Shown piece after piece: positions 1 through 5,158 of a stretch of DNA of 5,158 bases. The notes under the pieces are model-generated. The model was not told the DNA's origin. It worked only from the letters and a program-made list of their open reading frames with translations, and ran no database searches. The DNA lies in assembly GCA_945872805.1 (NCBI GenBank), contig CAMCBE010000170.1, forward strand, positions 1 to 5,158. The letters are read 5' to 3'. Numbering within the stretch: the stretch's first letter is position 1; each line of letters begins with the position of its first letter. The stretch comes from Chitinophaga pinensis (GTDB lineage: Bacteria; Bacteroidota; Bacteroidia; Chitinophagales; Chitinophagaceae). The translations under genes and the position numbers were made by a program.

Positions 1-194
1 CCTGGTAAGTTTTTGGCAATCTCACCTGCTTCATCACGAGCACAAACAATTACAGTAACCGCGTTCTCTCTGCTCAATTCCAGCTCCTTTTTCTTATAAA
101 GGGCTAATAAGATAAAATACCTCAAATAATAAAAAAGCTGAATACCTGCTGTACATAATAAAATCAAAACAGGCAACCACAAGATTATCTCCAT
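1..194 (-). CDS. Membrane-anchored family 2-like glycosyltransferase, N-terminal fragment (3' end outside window)
   Basis: This is the first 64 codons of a gene that leaves the window at its 3' end. It starts at the ATG at 194-192. Residues about 3-33 form a long hydrophobic stretch (IILWLPVLILLC, then a Tyr/Leu/Phe-rich part to LLALY), consistent with an N-terminal membrane anchor. A basic KKKE patch (34-37) and the segment VTVIVCARDEAGEIAKNLP (46-64) follow. The latter matches the first beta strand and loop of GT-A fold family 2 glycosyltransferases (the 'vSVIIcArNEa..l..nLp' pattern), where the strand starts the nucleotide-sugar binding site. Such enzymes transfer sugars from nucleotide donors to lipid or glycan acceptors at the inner membrane. 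The donor and acceptor cannot be told because the DxD motif and the acceptor-binding half are missing. It is divergent to folC with a 96-base gap. Confidence 0.8.
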   Translation of the reverse strand, partial: MEIILWLPVLILLCTAGIQLFYYLRYFILLALYKKKELELSRENAVTVIVCARDEAGEIAKNLP

Positions 195-199
195 AATCG

Positions 200-207
200 C
201 GAAGATA
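200..207 (-). promoter_or_regulatory. Weak candidate -7 promoter element for the glycosyltransferase gene
   Basis: Read on the minus strand this is TATCTTCG, one mismatch from the Bacteroidota -7 consensus TANNTTTG. It ends five bases before the ATG at 194. A TTG (minus strand, 226-224) lies 16 bases upstream, slightly closer than the usual -33 spacing. The position is right for a promoter of the divergent glycosyltransferase gene, but the match is imperfect, so this is only a candidate. Confidence 0.2.
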
Positions 208-252
208 AAGCAGCTAGGTAAACCAACCCGATGCATGTCTGACTATTTATCC

Positions 253-286
253 TTTGTTTTTTAACAACTTAGACTCAATATCTTTG
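253..286 (+). promoter_or_regulatory. folC: Candidate Bacteroidota-type promoter of folC (-33 TTTG, -7 TATCTTTG)
   Basis: TATCTTTG at 279-286 is an exact match to the Bacteroidota housekeeping -7 element TANNTTTG. A TTTG at 253-256 lies 22 bases upstream, within the spacing known for the -33 element of this phylum. The -7 element ends only four bases before the folC ATG at 291, so transcription would begin at or very near the start codon, giving a leaderless or almost leaderless mRNA. No Shine-Dalgarno sequence is seen before the ATG, which agrees with this. The motif is short and could occur by chance in AT-rich DNA. Confidence 0.4.
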
Positions 287-290
287 CCAT

Positions 291-1592
291 ATGAATTACG
301 AAGAATGCCTACAATTCCTATACTCTAAACTGCCCATGTTCAGCAGGATTGGTCCGGCTGCTCTTAAAAACAACCTAAACAACACAATTAAAATTTGTGA
401 CTTTCTTTCAAATCCTGAAAAAAAAATAAAAACCATCCATATTGCAGGAACAAATGGGAAAGGGTCTGTAAGCCATATGCTGGCATCCGTTTTTCAATTT
501 GCAGGTTATAAAACAGGACTGTACACCTCTCCGCACTTAGTCGATTTTAGAGAAAGGATTCGCGTCAATGGCGAGATGATCAGTAAACAATCTGTTGAGA
601 AATTTACCCACAGAATAATGCCACTCATTGAAGAAATTCAGCCTTCATTTTTTGAAGTAACGGTGGGTATGGCATTTGATTACTTTGTGGAAGAACAAGT
701 TGATATTGCCATTATAGAAACGGGGCTTGGGGGCAGGTTAGATAGCACTAATGTAATCCTTCCAGAACTTTCCATTATCACCAACATTGGATACGATCAC
801 ACAACTATTCTTGGCAATACACTTGAAGAAATTGCTGTAGAAAAAGCAGGAATCATTAAGGCTACTATTCCAATTGTCATTGGAAGGACCCAACCGGAAA
901 CAAAAAACATTTTTGAGGCAAGAGCAAGAGAGATGGGATCCGTTATCTACTTCGCAGATAAACAATACACTTCAACGGCATCACATTTATCAGCGGCACT
1001 CATCTCTGTCCACTTAAGTAATGTGCAGACCGGGGAAGAGCTTGATATTGAATCAGACATGTCTGGGCTATATCAGAAAGAAAACATTGCCACGGTGTTA
1101 ACGTCGATTCATGTGCTTGAACAAGTGGGGTGGAACTTGCCTTCAGCCGCTATAACAGAAGGCATAGGCCATACAAAACAAACTACTGGCTTATTAGGGA
1201 GATGGGATTTACTCTCACTAAACCCTTTGTTAATATCAGACGTAGCCCATAACATAGATGGAATAAAAGAAATTTTAAAACAGCTCCACACAATAAAGTA
1301 TGAAAAGCTGCACTTGGTTTTAGGTTTCTCAAAAGACAAGGACATAGAAGCATTGCTTGAACTACTGCCAAAGGATGCTTCGTATTATTTTACACAAGCA
1401 CATATACCTAGAGCACTTGCACATGACGATTTGAAAGCAATTGCAAAAAGCATCAGTGTAGAAGGAAAATCATTTGATGATGTAAACTTAGCGATTGAAG
1501 AGGCCCTGCTAAGTGCAGCTCCAAATGACCTGATTATAGTTTGTGGCAGTATTTTTGTTGTAGGTGAAATAAGAAAAATAATTAATAGGTAA
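291..1592 (+). CDS. folC: Folylpolyglutamate synthase / dihydrofolate synthase (FolC), complete
   Basis: FolC is a cytoplasmic Mur-ligase-family enzyme that uses ATP to join L-glutamate to tetrahydrofolate (polyglutamylation); the bifunctional bacterial form also converts dihydropteroate to dihydrofolate. The 433 residues match the family's usual length. Visible motifs in order are the P-loop GTNGKGS (53-59), YTSPHL (78-83), ETGLGGRLDSTN (143-154), TNIGYDH (164-170) with its metal-site region, EKAGIIK (184-190), QKENIATVL (262-270), GRWD (303-306), the C-domain signature DVAHN (317-321) and CGSIFVVGE (418-426) near the end. All key motifs are intact. The ATG at 291 gives the expected N-terminus (MNYEECLQFLYSKLPMFSRIG), which argues against a later start. 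Whether it has both activities cannot be decided from sequence alone. It has the only plus-strand reading direction in the window and converges on the Nudix gene, overlapping it by 11 bases. Confidence 0.97.
   Translation: MNYEECLQFLYSKLPMFSRIGPAALKNNLNNTIKICDFLSNPEKKIKTIHIAGTNGKGSVSHMLASVFQFAGYKTGLYTSPHLVDFRERIRVNGEMISKQSVEKFTHRIMPLIEEIQPSFFEVTVGMAFDYFVEEQVDIAIIETGLGGRLDSTNVILPELSIITNIGYDHTTILGNTLEEIAVEKAGIIKATIPIVIGRTQPETKNIFEARAREMGSVIYFADKQYTSTASHLSAALISVHLSNVQTGEELDIESDMSGLYQKENIATVLTSIHVLEQVGWNLPSAAITEGIGHTKQTTGLLGRWDLLSLNPLLISDVAHNIDGIKEILKQLHTIKYEKLHLVLGFSKDKDIEALLELLPKDASYYFTQAHIPRALAHDDLKAIAKSISVEGKSFDDVNLAIEEALLSAAPNDLIIVCGSIFVVGEIRKIINR
1582..1592. other. Tail-to-tail overlap of folC and the Nudix gene
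   Basis: The last 11 bases of folC (ending TAA at 1590-1592) are also the last 11 bases of the Nudix gene on the other strand (stop TAA read from 1584 to 1582). The final codons of each protein are therefore constrained by the other. No intergenic terminator can exist here, so either transcript must end inside the opposite gene, giving the possibility of antisense overlap. Confidence 0.9.
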
Positions 1593-2130
1593 GCTCACCT
1601 AATTTTTCTAATGCATAAAAAAGAGCTGTAGCATGCATGCTCTGAATAATTTGCTTATTTCGCAAGAGATCTTTAACCTCTTCAAGACTCAACAGCTTGA
1701 TCTCTATTTCTTCATTAGCATCCAACGATTGTGAGGCTACATGCTTTCCTCCAGTTGCCAAATAAAAATGCATCCAATTATTATTTGTCGATGGATTTGC
1801 TGAAGTCTTGCCTAGAAATTCGATGGAATCAAATTCATACCCGGTTTCTTCCATCAACTCGCGGGCGATTGCCTCCTTAGGATCTTTATCAGTTGCATCT
1901 ACACAACCTCCGGGTATTTCCATCATGGTCAAGCCCAAGGCATGTCTATATTGCCTCTCAAATACAAACTCACCTTTGGAAGTAATAGCCACTGCTGTAA
2001 CCCAATCCGGAAATTCATACACATAATATGGATCAACAATGGCACCATCTTTTCTCTTACATCGATCCCTTCGCACAGTAAACCATAAATCATTAAAGAG
2101 ATATTCAGACTTCACGAGTTCCCAATTCAT
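1582..2130 (-). CDS. Nudix hydrolase, ADP-ribose pyrophosphatase-like
   Basis: Nudix enzymes cleave nucleoside diphosphates linked to another group, using divalent metal held by the Nudix box. This 182-residue protein has the length and layout of the ADP-ribose/ADP-sugar pyrophosphatase branch: an N-terminal strand region (DLWFTVRRDRCKRKDG, 14-29), the core (VTAVAITSKGEFVFERQYRHA, 44-64 in part), EIPGG (71-75), then the Nudix box ending RELMEETGY (90-98) with all catalytic glutamates. The spacing from G75 to R90 is 14 residues rather than the canonical 13, and the first acidic position is Asp or Lys rather than Glu; this loop varies in the family and should not abolish activity. The start ATG (2130-2128) lies one base after the TGA of the upstream methyltransferase gene, so the two are co-transcribed and probably translationally coupled. 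The substrate is unknown; ADP-ribose is the best guess from similarity only. Confidence 0.9.
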   Translation of the reverse strand: MNWELVKSEYLFNDLWFTVRRDRCKRKDGAIVDPYYVYEFPDWVTAVAITSKGEFVFERQYRHALGLTMMEIPGGCVDATDKDPKEAIARELMEETGYEFDSIEFLGKTSANPSTNNNWMHFYLATGGKHVASQSLDANEEIEIKLLSLEEVKDLLRNKQIIQSMHATALFYALEKLGELTY

Positions 2131-2131
2131 A

Positions 2132-3025
2132 TCAATTCATTTTTGTGGCCCTAATCAATGCCCTTCTTAAATAAGGTGCACGCAGTTTTTTATCGTAATA
2201 GAATATCATATACCCAGGGGAAGGAGTTACATCATAACCATCTCTTTCGAGCAATTCTGTAAAATCAAGCTGGTCTGTATGCAGATGATAGGTACACAAG
2301 GCAATCCTCATCGGTTTCCGATTAGAAAGAATTGTTTCAAATCCCTTAAGTAACCTCCGCTCTCCCCAATCAACATCGATCTTCAGAAAGCTTACCTCTT
2401 TATCCTTGAAATAGGTATCCCCTGAACAATTGCGATCATCATTTTTGTCAGAAATAAACTTTGGCACTATTTCTACCTTATCCTTCCACGGGGCAAATGT
2501 GTATTGCAATGCCTCAATCCATTCTTGATCTGCCTCAAATAAATATATTTTTTTTACCCGCTCAATAACAGATAGTGAGAAATTTCCTTCCGCAGCGCCA
2601 AAATCAGCTAGAACATCATTCGCATGCAAATCAAATTCAGCTGAAAGATACCGGTGGGGGCTTTTTGCATCTTGTTCAAGGGTTAGGTCATGGAAAGAGC
2701 GCCTTATCCGATCAGCTGACCAACGTCTCTTAAAATAAAGCCTTTTGCCATCCTGCAAAACATATTTTAACCCAGTAGCTGAATCATCAAATACAACTAT
2801 TGAATTTAAATCATATTGACTAGTGAATTCATACGGAAAAATGCGAACACCATTTCCCTTGATAAAATGCAGTACTTCTTGCACTTCAGCATCATTTTTG
2901 CTAGAAGGAATTGAAGCATAATATGCTGGTATTTTTTTCTGAAGCTGAGACAAAAGAATTTTTTTTCGAATGGGCTTCGGAACAACTATTCTATACAGTT
3001 GAAAAACAAAAGAATTCATACCCAT
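2132..3025 (-). CDS. FkbM-type SAM-dependent methyltransferase
   Basis: This is a predicted soluble methyltransferase of 297 residues. Residues 1-135 form an N-terminal region including DGKRLYFKRRWSADRIRRSF (92-111) and SPHRYLSAEF (122-131). The Rossmann domain follows: motif I DFGAAEGNFS (141-150) binds S-adenosylmethionine, LFEAD (162-166) carries the acidic residue for the ribose, and FLKIDVDWGERRLLKG (213-228) corresponds to the FkbM motif usually written LKIDVEGAE..vL.G. ALCTYH (242-247) and the C-terminal PYLRRALIRA (284-293) are typical of the branch found in surface-polysaccharide clusters, where such enzymes are thought to O-methylate sugars; that role is inference. Two in-frame ATGs exist (3025 and 3019). 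A -7-like element ends only one base before the first, which favours the second (MNSFVFQL). The gene is followed after one base by the Nudix gene. A 155-base gap separates it from the LysM gene upstream, so it may have its own promoter. Confidence 0.88.
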   Translation of the reverse strand: MGMNSFVFQLYRIVVPKPIRKKILLSQLQKKIPAYYASIPSSKNDAEVQEVLHFIKGNGVRIFPYEFTSQYDLNSIVVFDDSATGLKYVLQDGKRLYFKRRWSADRIRRSFHDLTLEQDAKSPHRYLSAEFDLHANDVLADFGAAEGNFSLSVIERVKKIYLFEADQEWIEALQYTFAPWKDKVEIVPKFISDKNDDRNCSGDTYFKDKEVSFLKIDVDWGERRLLKGFETILSNRKPMRIALCTYHLHTDQLDFTELLERDGYDVTPSPGYMIFYYDKKLRAPYLRRALIRATKMN

Positions 3026-3026
3026 T

Positions 3027-3034
3027 CAAATTTA
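3027..3034 (-). promoter_or_regulatory. Candidate -7 promoter element of the methyltransferase-Nudix operon
   Basis: Read on the minus strand this is TAAATTTG, an exact match to the Bacteroidota -7 consensus TANNTTTG. It ends one base before the first ATG (3025) and seven bases before the second (3019), so initiation would fall near the second ATG. No TTG or TTTG is present at the expected -33 distance, which weakens the call. A 13-base near-palindrome, TAAAGAGTCTTTA (3033-3045), adjoins it just upstream and could be a regulator site, though this is speculation. The remainder of the 3046-3180 gap shows nothing I can name. Confidence 0.33.
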
Positions 3035-3180
3035 AAGAGTCTTTATTTTTTTCACTTAGATCAGCATACTGATATAGTTGGCTTTACGGAAATCTCATAT
3101 GTAAAGTAACCACTAATTCAGGTTTTAGATTAGCCCCTATATAGACCCAAGAATTCATACTTTATAAAATCAACAAAACA

Positions 3181-4218
3181 TTAATTGAACCAAATCAAGC
3201 TCAATGCAGTATTTGTTTCAATAATACCAAGTGCAGATGCAGCGCTATTACTCATTCGCATAGACATCCCATCGCTTTCCTTTCCCGGAGGAACTGACCC
3301 TAGTACTTTTGCAAAAACAGACTTATCAGTTCCCTTCACACTGATTTTTACGATTGTGCCGGGAATAACGCTATTTAGCAATACATAATACTTCCCATCA
3401 TCCCACCCACTGCTACTTTTAAATACACCATAAATAAACCCTTCTAACTTTTGAGGCTTGCCCTCTTTAGATTGCTGCGCGAACGATGAAGAAAAATAAC
3501 CTGCCCCTTTAGCAGAAGCATCCACCTGAATTGGCTTTGGCGTAGCAGCCACAACAGTGGCATTTTCAACTACTTTTGAAGGCCTCTCTACTTGTAGCTC
3601 AACCACTTTATCTTGTTGTTTCTCTACTTTCTTTTCGGCTGGAGCTGGCGCTGGTGCAGGAACTGGGACTATAACCACAACACTTTTTTTAACTTCTTTC
3701 TGAACAGCAGGAGGTGGAGTAGACTCTACAACTTTTTCCACCTTCGCGGCTTCGATTGGTTTACTCTGCAGCACAGGTATTGTAGCTTTTACAAAACCAA
3801 CAACCAATTCATCCCCAATATTAATTTGATCAACACTTAATTTATTCCACTTTTTTAGTTGCGCAACCGTAACATTATATTGAGAGGCAATATGAAGCAA
3901 GCCCTCTTTCTGAACGACTTTATGCGCTACTGGAATACCTGTTTTGTGTTCTACATCTTGATTGAAATTGCTAGAAACCAATGGAATTTTTATGGTCTGG
4001 CCGATTGACAAGCCTTTGTCCATACTAAGGCCATTAAACGGTGCAATTTCACGTGGGCTGATTTCATACTTTCGCCCAATGCTATACCAGTTTTCTTTGG
4101 GAACAACTTTGTGTTCTATATACAATCCTTTACCTGTGCCTTTCACAATGAGCTGTGCAGATTGAGAAAAACTGCCTAAGGAAATCAATAAAAAAAATAT
4201 CAGATAAGTAGTGCGCAT
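3181..4218 (-). CDS. Secreted protein with two LysM domains and a C-terminal double-psi-barrel-like domain
   Basis: LysM domains bind the glycan strands of peptidoglycan, so this 345-residue protein probably acts in the periplasm on or at the cell wall. A signal peptide is clear (residues 1-18, hydrophobic YLIFFLLISLG, probable cut SFS|Q); no lipobox cysteine follows. LysM 1 spans about 35-79 (HKVVPKENWYSIGRKY ... GQTIKIP) and LysM 2 about 98-141 (AHKVVQKEGLLHIASQY ... GDELVVG). A charged, Val/Lys/Glu-rich linker (about 145-235) includes a PAPAPAPAPA tract (185-194) and recurring KVVE-like words. The last 105 residues or so (GYFSSSF, KSSSGWDDGKYYVLLNSV, PGTIVKI, FAKVLGSVP, MSNSAASALGI) resemble the double-psi beta-barrel of RlpA, but the catalytic 'NDRGP' Asp segment is replaced by LGSVPPG, so lytic activity is doubtful. 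The ATG at 4218 is supported by the signal peptide. It lies 78 bases after the RsmF-like gene and 155 before the methyltransferase gene. Confidence 0.88.
   Translation of the reverse strand: MRTTYLIFFLLISLGSFSQSAQLIVKGTGKGLYIEHKVVPKENWYSIGRKYEISPREIAPFNGLSMDKGLSIGQTIKIPLVSSNFNQDVEHKTGIPVAHKVVQKEGLLHIASQYNVTVAQLKKWNKLSVDQINIGDELVVGFVKATIPVLQSKPIEAAKVEKVVESTPPPAVQKEVKKSVVVIVPVPAPAPAPAEKKVEKQQDKVVELQVERPSKVVENATVVAATPKPIQVDASAKGAGYFSSSFAQQSKEGKPQKLEGFIYGVFKSSSGWDDGKYYVLLNSVIPGTIVKISVKGTDKSVFAKVLGSVPPGKESDGMSMRMSNSAASALGIIETNTALSLIWFN
3637..3666 (-). repeat. Pro-Ala dipeptide repeat in the LysM protein linker
   Basis: Ten codons encode P-V-P-A-P-A-P-A-P-A. The alanine codons are GCA, GCG, GCT and GCC and the prolines are CCA or CCT, so the DNA is not a perfect tandem repeat. 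The tract therefore looks maintained by selection on the protein (a stiff, extended spacer between LysM domains and the C-terminal domain), not by recent replication slippage. Confidence 0.75.
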
Positions 4219-4296
4219 AAAAAAAATTGACTTGATAATTAAACTGTTAAAATCTGGCTACACGGAGTAAATTAAGAATGTAAAAATAAGGCAAAA

Positions 4297-5158
4297 TCAT
4301 TTCCTCATCAATATTCTCCATTTCATAGGATAGTAATTATTCACTCTTCCTGATAATGCCTTAATCCAACCCATTCTAATCCCTTTATAGGTGAGTAGAA
4401 TCCACCCTAATTCGCTAATATTATTCGAAAAATCATCTTTTCTAAGATATTTCAACGCCTGTTCTTTATCCAATTCAACTGTTCGAATTTCACTTGAATA
4501 CATTGTACTCATAGCTAATTCGTGATCAGGAATAATGTCGTTTCGCAGCAACGAACCAATACGTATCCCTGATTTTCGTATTGTTAATATACGTTGAAGT
4601 AATTGAACATCTTCCTTATTTAAAGCATCTACTACAAAAACATCTTTATCATAGGTAGAGTACGTCAACTCCATTGCTGGATTAATCCATTTTTTTAAAA
4701 AATCAAAATGAGTATCTACTGCCTTTTTTTGGCTGACATCAGAGTGTGTAAAATAGCCTCCTGTTCGCTTTCGCAAAAACGCACAAAAAAATCCTTCTCC
4801 GCTCAACTTATCGGGATAAAATCGATAGCCAAAAGCATGGTGAACGGAAGATTCTGTTTCGACAACGCCCCAACTCCTGTCAATTGAAATTTGAATTGAT
4901 TCATATTCACCGTCACGCATCAAAAAATCCAGGTTGCGTTCATTTTCCTCTATTGAGTAAGAACAAGTAGAATAAACTAAAACACCATTTGCTGCAAGTG
5001 CTTTAGTTCCATCTGTTAGAATTCTCTTTTGACGGGATGAACAAAAATCAACCAACTCAGGGTTCCACATACGTGCAGCATCACTATCTTTCCTAAACAA
5101 TCCACTGCCACTGCATGGGGCATCTATTAAGGCCACATCGAAAAACCCTTCAAGTTTA
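4297..5158 (-). CDS. rsmF: RsmF/NOL1-NOP2-sun family RNA cytosine-C5 methyltransferase, 5' end outside window
   Basis: This enzyme type transfers a methyl group from S-adenosylmethionine to C5 of cytosine, usually in 16S rRNA, in the cytoplasm. The frame is open to the right edge (visible start KLEGFFDVALIDAPCSGSG), giving 286 residues; the GTG at 5136-5134 lies inside the catalytic core (FFDVALIDAPC) and is not the start. Numbering from the edge, DAPCSGSG (12-19) holds the cysteine that helps product release and YSTCSYS followed by EENE (62-72) holds the catalytic cysteine (C65). The C-terminal part, about residue 190 onward, has RIGSLLRN, PDHELAMS, ELDKEQALKYLRKDD, and GWILLTYKG ... GRVNNYYPMKWRI at the end, the arrangement of the RsmF-specific and PUA-like RNA-binding domains. 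The N-terminal part with SAM motif I is outside the window. Assignment to RsmF rather than RsmB rests on this C-terminus; the exact rRNA position is unknown. Confidence 0.92.
   Translation of the reverse strand, partial: KLEGFFDVALIDAPCSGSGLFRKDSDAARMWNPELVDFCSSRQKRILTDGTKALAANGVLVYSTCSYSIEENERNLDFLMRDGEYESIQISIDRSWGVVETESSVHHAFGYRFYPDKLSGEGFFCAFLRKRTGGYFTHSDVSQKKAVDTHFDFLKKWINPAMELTYSTYDKDVFVVDALNKEDVQLLQRILTIRKSGIRIGSLLRNDIIPDHELAMSTMYSSEIRTVELDKEQALKYLRKDDFSNNISELGWILLTYKGIRMGWIKALSGRVNNYYPMKWRILMRK

Noticed and set aside
738..1371. Minus-strand open frames of 62-78 codons within folC
   Set aside because: They lie wholly opposite a complete, intact folC and have no family features or start signals.
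3033..3052. Near-palindrome TAAAGAGTCTTTA followed by seven T on the plus strand, resembling a terminator
   Set aside because: The stem has a single-base loop and only A/T-rich pairs, and no plus-strand gene ends upstream of it; the nearest genes on both sides are on the minus strand. More likely a chance inverted repeat or, at best, an operator.
3613..3840. Plus-strand open frame of 75 codons opposite the LysM gene
   Set aside because: It is antisense to the Pro/Ala/Lys/Val-rich linker of the LysM protein; its composition (Trp/Arg/Phe/Asn-rich) is what the reverse of that linker gives, and it has no recognisable domain.
4219..4296. Possible terminator or promoter between the RsmF-like and LysM genes
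   Set aside because: The 78 bases have only a weak TTAAACTGTTAA symmetry and no GC-rich hairpin; no exact TANNTTTG is present, only a poor TAATTTAC-like match. Whether the two genes share a transcript is left open.
1..5158. A novel defence, toxin-antitoxin, mobile or biosynthetic system
   Set aside because: Every substantial open region is explained by a recognisable housekeeping or envelope-related gene; no transposase, integrase, repeat array, tRNA, toxin-like small gene pair or unusual multi-gene arrangement is seen beyond the methyltransferase-Nudix pair.

Overview
The window looks like a stretch of ordinary chromosome from an AT-rich member of the Bacteroidota. The supporting evidence is the protein types (a LysM protein of a kind common in that phylum, FolC with a typical Bacteroidota-style N-terminus, a glycosyltransferase with an N-terminal membrane anchor), the lack of clear Shine-Dalgarno sequences before the genes, and matches to the Bacteroidota promoter element TANNTTTG just upstream of start codons. 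I cannot place it below phylum with confidence.

Layout, left to right. Bases 1-194 (minus) are the 5' end of a membrane-anchored family 2-like glycosyltransferase that runs off the left edge. A 96-base divergent gap follows, with a promoter candidate for each side. folC (291-1592, plus) is complete and is the only plus-strand gene. The rest is on the minus strand, transcribed right to left: an RsmF-type RNA cytosine-5 methyltransferase (4297 to beyond the right edge), a 78-base gap, a secreted protein with two LysM domains and a double-psi-barrel-like C-terminus (3181-4218), a 155-base gap, an FkbM-type SAM-dependent methyltransferase (2132-3025), and after a single base a Nudix hydrolase (1582-2130) whose 3' end overlaps the 3' end of folC by 11 bases.

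How they fit together. The FkbM-type methyltransferase and the Nudix hydrolase are almost certainly one transcript with coupled translation; the other adjacencies look like ordinary neighbourhood. FolC serves folate (one-carbon) metabolism, the RsmF-like enzyme serves ribosome maturation, and the LysM protein, the glycosyltransferase and possibly the FkbM enzyme concern the cell envelope or surface glycans. I see no RNA genes, insertion sequences, CRISPR arrays, phage genes or toxin-antitoxin or defence modules. I found no evidence of a new multi-gene system. The points most worth a second look are the divergent C-terminal barrel of the LysM protein, the altered acidic motif and coupled Nudix partner of the FkbM enzyme, and promoter elements sitting so close to start codons that leaderless mRNAs are possible.
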